In this document: positions 1-10,337 of the stretch, piece after piece
Position numbering within the stretch: the stretch's first letter is position 1
How the letters are laid out: the number at the start of each line of letters is the position of its first letter
Assembly: GCA_021234155.1 (NCBI GenBank)
Contig: JAJEKV010000008.1
Span: forward strand, 9,140,445 to 9,204,444
Source of the DNA: Isoetes taiwanensis
Taxonomy: Eukaryota > Streptophyta > Lycopodiopsida > Isoetales > Isoetaceae
Reading direction: 5' to 3'
Length of the DNA stretch: 64,000 nucleotides
Made by a program: the position numbers and the translations under genes
The notes under the pieces: generated by a model
Seen by the model: the letters and a program-made list of their open reading frames with translations, nothing else
What the model was told of the DNA's origin: nothing
Database searches by the model: none

Positions 1-660
1 GGCTATTGATGAAGTATGAGTTCCATGCCCATCAGCATCCCTTGGAGACTTAAAATTCCCTGTAATGCTCTCATTTAAAGAAGATCCCAGCCATGCTTCA
101 TACCGTTTTGAGAAATATTTGACCTCTATCAACTTCCTATTGTAAGCATTAGCCTACTAATCAAAATCTTGTAAAACACGAGTAATTATGCATTTTATTC
201 TAACCCCTTGCAGTTTGTCGAGCTAAATTGAGTCCCATTCATACACGAGCATTTCCATCTTTTAGGTATTGGACACACTAAACTATCGTCATAGCTGTTG
301 GATTCTGGCCATACACTTGAGATGCAGACATAATTATTAACTCAATATTCACACCAGCTGTATGTAACTAGCTACCTGTATCCAGAAATCCGACGATGAC
401 ATCGAGTCCAAAATCAGTCTTGTTCCAGAGAGAATCGCTACTGAGTGTCACAGAATTAGCTATTTCATTAACCAACCCAAGAAAATCCCACAATAGAGTG
501 GTATGCAATTTGGACTCATTTCTTGTGCTTTGCCTATGTGGAAGCCGACAGGCGAAGAAGATTGGGGAACTATAGCTGACGTGGCGTGGAAGGTTGTGAC
601 GGCGTGCCTTTGTGTATAGGCTAGAACTGTACGAAATCGTGCACCTCGGGTTAGGCAACC
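1..660 (-). pseudogene. Subtilisin-like serine protease pseudogene, N-terminal part (copy 1)
   Basis: Read on the minus strand, this matches the start of a plant subtilase. A stretch around 420-520 gives HTTLLWDFLGL, then LWNKTDFGLDVIVGFLDTG at 368-430, which is the catalytic-Asp box (DVIVG-LDTG). Lower coordinates give remnants of the WPES-DD and PIPKRWKG blocks, and about 60-130 gives NRKLIEVKYFSKRYEA. Stops and frameshifts interrupt every block, so no protein can be made. The gene runs off the left edge; the catalytic-His box (DGHGTHTS) lies at the very start of the window. It is the duplicate of the longer pseudogene at 25,600-26,775. The family acts as secreted serine proteases; this copy is inferred to be dead. 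Confidence 0.75.
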
Positions 661-706
661 CTACTTAAAAAAAATTATTATATTGTTTAGCAGGGTTGCC
701 TAACCC
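648..706. repeat. 15-bp perfect hairpin (copy 1)
   Basis: GGGTTAGGCAACCCT at 648-662 is the exact reverse complement of 692-706, with an A/T-rich 29-base spacer. The duplicate in copy 2 is at 26,789-26,847. It may be a remnant of a small inverted-repeat element; no target duplication was found. Confidence 0.6.
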
Positions 707-726
707 CCTGCCCACTTTCCTGCGTT

Positions 727-884
727 CTTAGCTATGCCACGTGTCCTGCCACGTCAGCCAAAATAATTAACAGTCGTCGGATTTCATATTTAGCAATCCA
801 ACGGTCTTAGCTATGCCACGTGTCCTGCCACGTCAGCCAAAATAATTAACAGTCGTCGGATTTCATATTTAGCAATCCAACGGT
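727..884. repeat. 79-bp tandem duplication private to copy 1
   Basis: The unit 727-805 is repeated as 806-884. It begins CTTAGCTATGCCACGTG and contains a CACGTG-like box and a CCACGTCAGC box. Copy 2 has one unit only (about 26,868-26,946), so the duplication is specific to copy 1. Confidence 0.85.
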
Positions 885-1099
885 CACGAATATTCTAAAA
901 ATTCCAGGTAATTCAGTATCTCCTTAGTCCCTCCTAGTCGTGGCCTTCTACACCCGGCTTATATTCACTACTCTGGCATGCGGCTCCCACAGCATCCTCG
1001 ATTTCTTACTCGGCTTTGGAAGAAGATGAGCTTTCGTTCCGGCCATGAAAACAGTTGAATCAGGTTCTGTATTCTATGCCACATTTTTGTGCATCAAGA

Positions 1100-2337
1100 C
1101 TTCAATTTAGGTTCGTGCTTTGTCAGCTAAACTAAATTCCTCTTCTTCGAGCTCCCGGCCTCGGCACAAGTCATCGCCGCTATTGAACCGTCCGAGTCCT
1201 TCTATATCTTATATTCTGGTTGTATTGCAGATGGGCCTCAAGAGAGCTTTCTTCCAATTCTATTGCAGATGGGCCTCAAGTACGAAAAGATGTATGAGGT
1301 ACCCAGGATGGGTGGTTGTTCTTTCTTCCTTGTGAATGCATTGTATGGTAGCAAGTGTAATTACTAAATCAAGGATCAGGAAAGCGGTTCGGCTAAGTAA
1401 TCTATTTGTTTTTTGCAGGAATGATGACTGGGTCCAAAACAGGTTTAAAGCAGGTTTTGATCAAGAGTGGGCTCAAGATCTTTTACATCCACCAACATAT
1501 GATCCTGTTGCAAAAGCAAGTAGGAATACATTCATACTGAAAAAAACCAAAGAAGAAGGGATATGTTTGCTTTCGGAAAATTCCCTTCTTCCAGCATCAC
1601 CTCCGGCCTCCGGTGCAAGTAGCCACTTCTGCCATTTTTCCTCTTGCTCTTCGATTTCGGCGAGGTATCCTTGATAAGCCATTTTTTTGAGCTTTTTCAA
1701 TGCGAATCTGCATTCTGACTTGGACTTTCAAAAGATGCTGGCAGTGCAAGAACTGGAACTGTTGCATGAAATATGGCTTTCATATGTGGTTCTGAGGCTT
1801 GGCATGGAAAACTACATAGGTAAGCAAACTAACACCTAGTTCTTAAATTTCTTGATTTCATTTTGGCATCGGTATATTCCTTCTTGGTGCACCATCAAGA
1901 ACCCATCCTTGCTGCTATTACATGGCAAAATTACTGTCTTCGTTATAAGCTTCTGGAAAGTTTTGGCTGAACATTTATCTTGGCAAAGAATTACTTCAAT
2001 GGGTATTGAGTTTCGAGAGCTAGCATAATACATGCCTGATTTTGTCATATTTAGAGCTCTATGTCTTCTTCATGCACTCTCTAGATGAGCCTTAGGCAAT
2101 AACGCACTCATACGACTGCTTCCTCCCATAATATTCTTAGGACAACAGAAAATATAACCTTAAGATGATTTAATTCTAAGTTCAATGTAGTCATGTTGAT
2201 TTGATTCAATATGTATTAAAAGGCCCAAGTTTTCATTTCATTATGGAAGCATATTTGCAGAATGAGAACTTGAGCAGTGGGAAGGAGGATTTGATGAAAG
2301 AATGCAAGTCAAAAAAAGACAATGCAACTCATGTGTA
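1100..2337 (+). pseudogene. Unrecognised exon-like gene fragment (copy 1)
   Basis: Several short stretches look like exons bounded by plausible GT-AG sites. One is at about 1231-1350, preceded by two pyrimidine-rich tracts each ending TTGCAG or TTGCAGATG. The next follows TTTTTTGCAG near 1418 and reads NDDWVQNRFKAGFDQEWAQD. A third around 1722-1826 reads LDFQKMLAVQELELLHEIW and ends at a GTAAGC donor. I do not recognise the protein and cannot assemble a continuous reading frame. The same sequence occurs in copy 2 at about 27,152-28,387 with few changes. Interpreted as a gene fragment or decayed gene; function unknown. Confidence 0.35.
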
Positions 2338-2844
2338 CTGCAGAGTCGCTGTAGCAGTAATTTGTGACCCCCTGTCACCTTTTCGGCTATTACTCCCTCA
2401 TACGGATGAACTACGAAATCTGCTACCCTAATTCGGAAACTAGACTCCGAGCCGGTTCCAATGAGGTAAAGGTCACCTCAATCGGAACTCTGGTTGCGGA
2501 GTTATGTTCAACTGAAGTTTCGGTTCTATTTATAGACCTCTCTGCGACTTTAGCCCTTTTTAGCATGCAGTTGCCTTTTTCTCAAAATATCTCCTTGCCT
2601 TTAATTAGATTATAGGACTTATCATATGGATATTATCTATGGCCTTTTTGTATAAAATAGTCCGCCCCTTTTGCTTGATCATTGATTCCCCTTGATATCT
2701 CTCCAATCAATGGTTCTCGACCCCATCCTAGATATCACAACCTTGCCATAGTTCCACAACTTTGCCATATTTTGCCATGCCACCATAACCCTGTCGCCGT
2801 GGACCACTCCCCCGTGCTATGATACTGACTACGACTCCGTATCA
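2338..2844 (-). repeat. 5' LTR, first 507 bp, inverted
   Basis: This is the reverse complement of 5038-5544, with few mismatches. The LTR outer terminus (TGATAC, read on minus) is at 2844, next to the inverted TSD. The LTR contains a TATA-like box (TCTATAAATAG when read in LTR orientation), the likely promoter. Confidence 0.9.
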
Positions 2845-3666
2845 GAATGTATTCTATTTTTCTTCTCAACCTTATTATCACCATCGAGAGTGGATAGCAT
2901 CTTTTGTAGTTCTCGACATTGGAAGGACCAGACTATTATTGGGACGTTCTGCCAGTACTAAGCACAACAGGAACAACATTTCTTTTCCAGATTTTAGAAC
3001 AGATTAAATAATTGCCATTCCATGTCTATTGTGCGTGCTGCATTTGTTGGTATGTTGCAACTTGAGTTGCATGAACGCTTCCACCTCCCTGTTTGTGGCT
3101 ACTGTAGCAACTGATGTGCACTGAAGGTTCAGACTGTGAAGGGTGGTAAATATTTGCAAATGCACCACCAAGATATGTATATGCAGACTGTTGCGTGTAT
3201 GTGTATATGGCATGTGCTGCCCCATCCTTGTAAGTTGTAGATAGTAGGTTCGATCACGGTTGCCTCATATCTCTAGAGAGTTGTTGCATCCAACCCTCTA
3301 CAATGGCACAAAATTTATTTTACAAAGGCAGAGAAATGCTATTTATAAATGTGCACACTTATTTTACCTGTTGACTTGAAACATACATATTGCTTTCTTC
3401 ATAAAGTGAACCACTAACATCATCATATGTTGGCTGTAGTTACAGATGGAGTAGTTGTGCATCCTGACATAGTGGCAACATAACTTCCATACCCTTTAGC
3501 AACAGCAAATCGTGGTGCATTACCTACAACTGCACCTGGTTTATGTTGAGAGAGGGAGCTTCCAAATGACTCCATAGATGTAACAATAGGCAGATACACA
3601 AAATTTGGTAAATTTTACTTTAGGCTGTACATGGCAAGGATAGGAGTAGAAACTGGAATGGCATGC
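2845..3666 (-). other. Inverted flanking DNA next to the split LTR
   Basis: This stretch is the reverse complement of copy 2 at about 28,403-29,227. It was the upstream flank of the LTR insertion and was flipped together with the first part of the 5' LTR. Fifteen bases present in copy 2 (28,388-28,402) are missing at the left breakpoint. The segment includes a Tyr/Gln/His-rich ORF-like stretch (3004-3225 region, better read from copy 2 at 28,846-29,046) that I do not recognise. Confidence 0.85.
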
Positions 3667-3960
3667 TTTGCAATTATTTTCTGATCTGTGGTCTACGTGG
3701 AGTAGCTATGGATTGAATGTTTGCTCGAGAGCTACGTGGAATAGCCAGATATTGTTTGCTCATGGTCTACGTGGAGTAGCCAGATATTGTCTGCCAAGCC
3801 AGTTGCCATGTTTATTGCCGAAACCTTGTGGACCCGATTGGGTGGTTAAACGTGCTCGTCAATGTATTTATCTGATATATATGATGATCTTGGATCTTGA
3901 TCTTCAAATAAGATGATGTTGTTCAGTAGTTTAGCCTCCCATAAACAATGAATTGTATCA
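3667..3960 (+). repeat. 5' LTR, last 294 bp
   Basis: Direct repeat of 5546-5839, ending GTATCA. It contains three imperfect hairpins with a GTGGA loop at 3693-3705, 3731-3745 and 3767-3779. Confidence 0.9.
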
Positions 3961-3962
3961 AG

Positions 3963-3974
3963 TGGTATCAGAGC
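3963..3974 (+). other. Primer-binding site, initiator-Met tRNA
   Basis: TGGTATCAGAGC lies two bases after the 5' LTR. It is the standard plant PBS complementary to the 3' end of initiator-Met tRNA and fixes the element orientation as plus. Confidence 0.9.
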
Positions 3975-4690
3975 GGAAGTTGCGATTCTTATGGAATCTA
4001 TGGGCTATGGAAACATCATCGGGATTTGAATTCCTACTTTTGATTTGTATCAAAGAAGATGGAATTAGTGGTGGTATTATACTCTAAGGCTGCGACACAT
4101 CAAGAATCTTGCAAGTTTGTGCTGCAAGTACAGTTGGGTTGATCTTCGTCAAAAAGTGTGTTGGGGTCAAGTATATGTGTGAACTGGCGAATCCTTGGAG
4201 CGTGGTGTCCAAGTAAGGAGGATTTGACGACTACTGCTGCAAGTGAAGCTGGCGCACCAGTAGCAGATAAAATTCGGTGCTTTCGTGGAGAATGCTCGAA
4301 GCGTATAGGGACCGACTTGTTGAGAACGAGTTCGAATTATTAGGGAAAATTCCTATGATCCTTTGGGGGATTATGGAAAAAATAAAAGCATCTTGCTTGG
4401 GATTGCGGAGTCAGATTGTGGTGATCTGAGAGGCCGGTTAACCGTGGTATAAATATTTGACTTTAGAAGTCATATTAACACTTGACCTTATTTGCAGGTT
4501 TGCTTAGTGTTAAGCGTTGGGAAGGAACTTTACATACAAGCTGTCAAGGATTTGGCTGCAAAAATTTGGATGCGGAATCTCAAATTATTTCCTATGGGAC
4601 AGACTTATGGGTAAAGTTCGTAAGTTGATTTTCTTTATATGGAATAGAGAATAAGAATTTTATTTCTTGTGTGTACCCATGGTGGATTGG

Positions 4691-4889
4691 TATCGTGGAG
4701 ATACTGTATCGTGGAGATACAATCAAGTAGTACCGTGGAGGTACGAAAGATAATAAGGCACCGCGGAGGTACAAGGATATATCGTACTGCGGAAGTACAC
4801 GGATATCCATAACTGCTTCTAGAGTTTTGCAGGAATTGAAAGAATGGAAACGCGAAGATTCCAATGGGTATAAGGTACTGTGGAAGTAC
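4691..4889 (+). repeat. Cluster of six GYGGA-loop mini-hairpins
   Basis: Short imperfect palindromes occur at about 4691-4703, 4706-4720, 4730-4744, 4758-4772, 4784-4798 and 4875-4889. Each has a 4-6 bp stem and a GTGGA or GCGGA loop. Stem changes are largely compensatory: GTAT/ATAC becomes GTAC/GTAC, and loop-closing C-G becomes T-A. The same motif occurs three times in each LTR. Confidence 0.7.
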
Positions 4890-5023
4890 AATAACTTATA
4901 TAACCATTCTTGAGTTCGCAGGGTCTAGGAACTCCTAGGTGTATGTTGAGCATGGGACAATCGCCTTGAGAAGGGATGACCAAACTGGAACGTACTTGGA
5001 CGATCGCGGACGATCTCTTTTTT

Positions 5024-5037
5024 GAGAAGGGATGGAC
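5024..5037 (+). other. Polypurine tract of the LTR element
   Basis: GAGAAGGGATGGAC directly precedes the 3' LTR start (TGATAC at 5038), the expected place for plus-strand DNA priming. Confidence 0.55.
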
Positions 5038-5839
5038 TGATACGGAGTCGTAGTCAGTATCATAGCACGGGGGAGTGGTCCACGGCGACAGGGTTATGGT
5101 GGCATGGCAAAATATGGCAAAGTTGTGGAACTATGGCAAGGTTGTGATATCTAGGATGGGGTCGAGAACCATTGATTGGAGAGATATCAAGGGGAATCAA
5201 TGATCAAGCAAAAGGGGCGGACTATTTTGTACAAAAAGGCCATAGATAATATCTATATGATAAGTCCTATAATCTAATTAAAGGCAAGGAGATATTTTGA
5301 GAAAAAGGCAACTGCATGCTAAAAAGGGCTAAAGTCGCAGAGAGGTCTATAAATAGAACCGAAACTTCAGTTGAACATATCTCCGCAACCAGAGTTCCGA
5401 TTGAGGTGACCTTTACCTAGTTGGAACCGGCTCGGAGTCTAGTTTCCGAATTAGGGTGGCAGATTTCGTAGTTCATCTGTATGAGGGAGTAATGGCCGAA
5501 AAGGTGACAGGGGGTCACAAATTACTGCTACAGCGACTCTGCAGATTTGCAATTATTTTTTGATCTGTGGTCTACGTGGAGTAGCTATGGATTGAATGTT
5601 TGCTCGAGAGCTACGTGGAATAGCCAGATATTGTTTGCTCATGGTCTACGTGGAGTAGCCAGATATTGTCTGCCAAGCCAGTTGCCATGTTTATTGCCGA
5701 AACCTTGTGGACCCGATTGGGTGGTTAAACGTGCTCGTCAATGTATTTATCTGATATATATGATGATCTTGGATCTTGATCTTCAAATAAGATGATGTTG
5801 TTCAGTAGTTTAGCCTCCCATAAACAATGAATTGTATCA
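5038..5839 (+). repeat. 3' LTR (802 bp)
   Basis: Complete LTR with TGATAC/GTATCA termini and a TATA-like box near 5348. It is followed by the TSD CATTC at 5840-5844. GTGGA-loop hairpins are at about 5572-5584, 5610-5624 and 5646-5658. Confidence 0.9.
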
Positions 5840-6087
5840 CATTCTCTAACATTCCTATTGCTACACATACTTTTAGGATTTTCAACATACTCCTCATTTT
5901 ACCCACTTTTTAAAATAAATATACTAGGAAAATGCCTTGCTAAATTTAGAAACAATCTCGCCTTATGGCAGACTCATGCATAACCCTAAAAAGAATTTCC
6001 AATAGCTTCTAGAAGGCTATCTAAAGTTTTTATTGATCCCTATTTGTTGACTACTTCATAAAGGAGAAGTTTATTTGAGTTTTGTTC

Positions 6088-7366
6088 GTCGTTGGCGGGA
6101 GAGGCTACCGCCGCTTCTCCTTGCCTTCGGATCAGCAGCGAAGTATGGAGAGAAGATTCTTGGGGATGGTGGCCAGGCCAGGACATTCTTTTGCTTTGAG
6201 ATTGGTCCTTCACAAGTTTGTTCCAGGTTTTCTTGAGATGTAACCTGTAGGCGATCTTCAACTTTGTTTCTTTTTTGTCGTATTAGTTCATTTCTTCCTT
6301 GCAGCTATTGATGGATCAAGTAAAAGATTTTTCTACGGCTGGGTCGACCTGGGATTGATTGAAAAATATAGGCTGAATTGATGCAAACTGAAGCAGGTTA
6401 AGTTCTTGAGTTCTTTCTGGATAAGCTTATCTAAAGAAATACAATCTTGAAGTGATTTAGAATTTTCTGGTTTATTCTTACCCTTTTCACGGGCGGAAAG
6501 ACTAAATTTATGGTTCAGAGAAAGATCGGTACTTATGCAGTTTTGGTCTTCTTTAGTAAGTAATGCAAGTAGGTTGAATGGATTAGACTGGATTGGATTG
6601 CCGAGCTAGGGTTTTGCTGATATCTATACATCTTGCACCGGGCTTTAAAGGGAGGAGTCATGGGCATATATGCTTTGTCTAGCCCGGCAGATTGAAAGCT
6701 TACCCCGACAATGCGACATCAGATCCAGTTTAATGTACGTGGATAATTTGCTTGCTTATGATAATGAAAAACTAGAATTCAAGAAGCAAAGGGCGGCTTC
6801 TATGAGCAGAGTGGCGGTGCTGCTCTCCTAACACCGATCTATGCTTTTCTTTATCATATTTTTAGTGTCATGGTAAGAGTAATGCGGCTTGGTGATAGGG
6901 CTTGTCCACCTATCCCACTTCCAAAGTTATATCTGGTAGAAGTGATGGTGGTCAAGTTTCATGTTTGTCTTCTGCATATGGTCGAGGATGTATGGGCTCC
7001 TTGATCTACATACAGTTGAGGATGTATGGGCTCCTTGATGGATAATGGAAGTGGAAGACGCCCTCTACAGGGTGACCCTTTCGTCTTGATTCAGAGGATA
7101 CTGAAAGGTTCTGTGATCTCTATCTGATATCTCTTTGGTTTTATTGCTGCTCAATTCAATAAGTTTCAGTTCATGGAGGGTGAAGATGTTGAGGCTTCTC
7201 CTGTAGTAGTCCTCTATGAAAGTTGAAACATTATATTTTGTACTTTTCATACATGTGCAGAAATACTTCCTATAAGATCCATGTGGGATCGTTGATGTAA
7301 TTCTTCCTATCATATGAATAAAAAAGCAGTTCCGTTCCTTCAAAAAAAAAAAAAAAAAAAAAAAAA
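6088..7366 (+). mobile_element. Probable retroposed polyadenylated sequence, non-coding
   Basis: A run of 25 A (7342-7366) is preceded 20-30 bases upstream by AATAAA, the arrangement of a copied mRNA 3' end. A 10-base direct repeat, AGTTTTGTTC, sits at 6078-6087 and again at 7366-7375 right after the A-run, as expected for a target-site duplication. No convincing ORF is seen between them, so this could be a retroposed UTR or non-coding transcript, or a truncated LINE. It lies in a part of copy 1 with no counterpart in copy 2. Confidence 0.45.
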
Positions 7367-7375
7367 GTTTTGTTC

Positions 7376-8262
7376 TATACATTCTTTTATACAATATGTT
7401 TACAAGAGCATAAATTTCGTTGTTTATAGATTGAGCCTACTTAATTCAATGCTCATTTCCGAAGAGTCTACATATTTAGTTGATTACAAACTACGTTGGA
7501 AAGGCCACAATTGTACACCAACGCTCGTATCAAAGTCAGCCAACAACTACAAAAACCACCCAACACGAAAAACTGCACATACCTACAAGCCGCCACAACC
7601 TTGCAATGTAGATAGATAGAAAATCTACATTGCAATTGTAATGTACTCGTCAATTGTGAAAATCTTTATTAATCCGGATCAATAATGTCATCATATAGCC
7701 CTATCACATACCATTCAACTTCACAATACCTTCTAAATGCCATCATATAGCGTTATAACAAAGCACTGAAATTCACACCCTTTCCCTGTCGTCCCTCTAT
7801 ACGTATAGCTTGCACTAATCGTAAGCATTAAGCAACTTTCAGTTCATGTCTTAACACACAAACTCCATTAGACAATCATGTCAAAATATGCTTCCCCAAT
7901 GTCACTACTCCATCCACCCTAACCTTCACCCCAAGCCTGCAATTCTGCTAGTTTTTGTTAATTTTTCTTAATGGAAGCTGTCATTGTTGAGCAAAGAAAT
8001 AGCAAGTCATAGCTGATTGCCATTTGACAGGAGTCCTTCCAAGATACTTCAGCTCTTAGTGGTCATTCGCGCAGTTCCGGTTACCAGATGAGACACGTTC
8101 TATTGTAGCATTTGGTTCACAAAAAAGTACAGTGATTATAATATATTTGGATGGAAGGTACATGCTTTATTTTGTAGTAGGATACTGAACTTAGATCTTT
8201 TCATTAAAATAGTCTATTTTCTAGAGATTCATCCTTAATAGTTTCCAGTCAGGCTTGTTCTC
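7376..8262. other. Unassigned DNA, copy 1 only
   Basis: No gene, repeat or RNA signature that I can support. In copy 2 this interval is absent: the pogo-like element runs straight into sequence homologous to 8,263 onward. Confidence 0.5.
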
Positions 8263-9736
8263 GAAGAGCACATGGTCAATCTGAGCAAGAGAAGTTATAG
8301 TATTTGTTCTCAAAATAAGCCATCAAGTTCTCTATGATTAGAATATGGATATACTGTGGTCTTATCTAGTCGTTCTTATCCAGAATTTAGCCTTCTCTTA
8401 GTACCGCAAAAGTGTACATTTGCATCAACCATAGGTCTAGCATACTTGCCAGGAAGTCAACCCAAGGAGTTGCAAGCTTGTGAGAACACACATCATGTTA
8501 TAATAAGAAACATGTCATACTTGTTGCATGAAGCCTTGTGCAAGATGATGTTTTTCTTTGAATTTTGTTAAATATACACATTCTATCTAATATGCTTATT
8601 TTACATTGCAGTTTCTACACTTGTTCTTTTGATCCAATTGAAGGGGGAGAGATGGTCCTATGCGACTATAAAAAATTTGTGAGTTGAGTTGGTAAAGCAT
8701 GGTGTTGACTCATTTGTGCATGTAATGCAATTATAAATATTGATGCAGCTCTAACAACTAGAAATGAGCCGCTGGGATGAAGTGTAAACAAGTTGGGGTG
8801 AGGGGTGTGCATGATCCATAAGCGGACCATGATTATGGTGCTTTTGTTATTTCGTCACTCATTGGCTGAAGTTTGGTTTTGTGCATGCTCATAGTGTGGT
8901 TAAGAAAGTTGTTCAATTGGGTGTTGTTCATAATTGCTAGTCCAATGGACTATCCACCAAAGCATATAGTCCATTGGACATTGGACAATAATGTTGGCCT
9001 TATCAAAAAGCGTAGGTTTATAACTCAAGATTTCAGAGGTTTTGTAGAGGTATTCATATCTCAGGCCTTATGAATCTGACGCTGGCATCTGCCTTCTGGG
9101 AAGAAGGTGTATATCCTGGTGCCGAAGGTGGAGCTGCGGATAAGAATTCGCGTGGGCCTTGGGCATCTGGCGAGCAGTGGAAGCCCCTTCTAATTGTGTT
9201 TGCTGCGGTGTCGGGATGGCCATGAAGCAGCCGGGAAGGCGCCATCCGAATTTCTCTTCTTTGGCTATGGCCGTTCCAGTAATCCTGAGTCCCCTTTTAG
9301 TAATTGAGCGAGTGTTTGAACCCTTGCAGTGGTCGATTCATGGGGAAATGGTTTTGTGTTTTGCTTCCTTGCATCTGTTTCCCTGGCCAAACTAATCTTG
9401 GGCGGTTCTAGGTCTTGCTCCTTTCTTTTTTGTGTATGTTATCGGTTTACCTAACTAAGATAGATCTGGAGTGTAGATATATTTCAGTGAACCGCCCTTG
9501 CCCTGCATTTGTTAAAGCAGGAGGAAAGCATAAACGCCAAGGTCAGAGCTTCCAAGAGCTTGCTGCTGGCCGCAAAGCTAGGATTTCACATGCCCAAAGA
9601 TTCTGAGAGGTGCCTGTTAAAATCTGGCATTTCTTAAAATTGAATCATTTGATTTGTACTTCTTGTGGAATTAAAGGCATTGGCAACACACCGTGTAGGA
9701 ATTTAGCTCAAATTTATAATGTTTGCCCTGAGGTTG
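8263..9736 (+). other. Shared unassigned flank upstream of the giant MULE
   Basis: Nearly identical to 31,443-32,916. Short open stretches occur, such as 8356-8571, 9070-9230 and about 9490-9610, but none matches a family I know and none has a clear start or splice framework. A 45-base stretch at about 9676-9720 is repeated beyond the other end of the MULE at 22,986-23,031. Confidence 0.4.
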
Positions 9737-9745
9737 AAGCACTTG
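9737..9745. other. 9-bp target site duplication, left (AAGCACTTG)
   Basis: Identical to 22,559-22,567 on the other side of the element. Nine bases is the length characteristic of Mutator-superfamily insertion. Confidence 0.95.
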
Positions 9746-10025
9746 GGAAGTCTGTATATATCAAGCGGGATCGGGTTAATGTGGCCAGAAATCCCGATAT
9801 CGCCCACTCCATCACCATGCACGCCATCGATCCGCTTGATGGCCATGGGTTCTCGCAGCCATGCCCCATTCATGGGGCAGAGGGGGATGCCATGCGAGAG
9901 TAGCCATGGATATCCCATGCTATGCCAACCATCCGCATTAACTGCAACCTGCCAACCGCACCTGCAAAAATCCATCCGGCCTGCCAACCCTGCCCAATTC
10001 AGTCGAATCATTTCTGTCCTGCACT
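9746..10025 (+). repeat. Left terminal inverted repeat of MULE, copy 1
   Basis: About 220 bp (to about 9964) match the right end closely in reverse complement; weaker homology continues past a small indel to about 10,025. It contains one GGGTTAATGTGGCCA unit at 9773-9787, about 28 bases inside the terminus, framed by ATCGGG and CCCGAT. Confidence 0.92.
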
Positions 10026-10337
10026 CCTGCCGCCCAATTTCTGTTCAACCATACGTTGCCATAAGCTGCATACCAAGCGAATTAGCCACGTAAAATAAGA
10101 ACAAGTCATAGTGACACTTAACAACAAAATTTTATTTGCCACCTAATGTGACATGGGTTAATGTGGCCATAGGGGTTAATGTGGCCATAGATTTTCAAGC
10201 GAATTATGACTTGGGACCATTGTGCAACGGCTACTACAACGGTCATGGGCTATGGGGTATATATGGGTTGTCGTGGGTTAGGGTTTAAGGCAATTCATTG
10301 GGTTTCAATTCAGTTGAGATCAAGGAATCAAAGAAAG

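Larger units (their letters stand above)
2338..5839 (+). mobile_element. Non-autonomous LTR retrotransposon with inversion-split 5' LTR
   Basis: The 802-bp 3' LTR (5038-5839) begins TGATAC and ends GTATCA. The 5' LTR is in two pieces: its first ~507 bp lie inverted at 2338-2844 and its last 294 bp are at 3667-3960. A primer-binding site matching initiator-Met tRNA follows the 5' LTR, and a purine tract precedes the 3' LTR. The internal region is only about 1.08 kb with no gag or pol ORF, so the element depends on another for movement. The 5-bp target duplication CATTC is at 5840-5844 and, inverted, at 2845-2849. Copy 2 keeps the empty site at 29,223-29,227. Superfamily (Copia-like) is inferred only from the PBS type and 5-bp TSD. 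Confidence 0.9.

Noticed and set aside
648-706. Bacterial-type terminator
   Set aside because: The hairpin is clear but the context is plant nuclear DNA and the spacer is long; more likely a repeat remnant.
1473-1700. Minus-strand ORF KKMAYQGYLAEIEEQEEKWQ as a gene
   Set aside because: Looks protein-like, but overlaps the plus-strand exon-like sequence, has no partner exons that I can see, and matches no family I can name.
7065-7394. 109-codon minus-strand ORF starting in the A-run
   Set aside because: Starts in low-complexity sequence complementary to the poly(A) tract; no family pattern.
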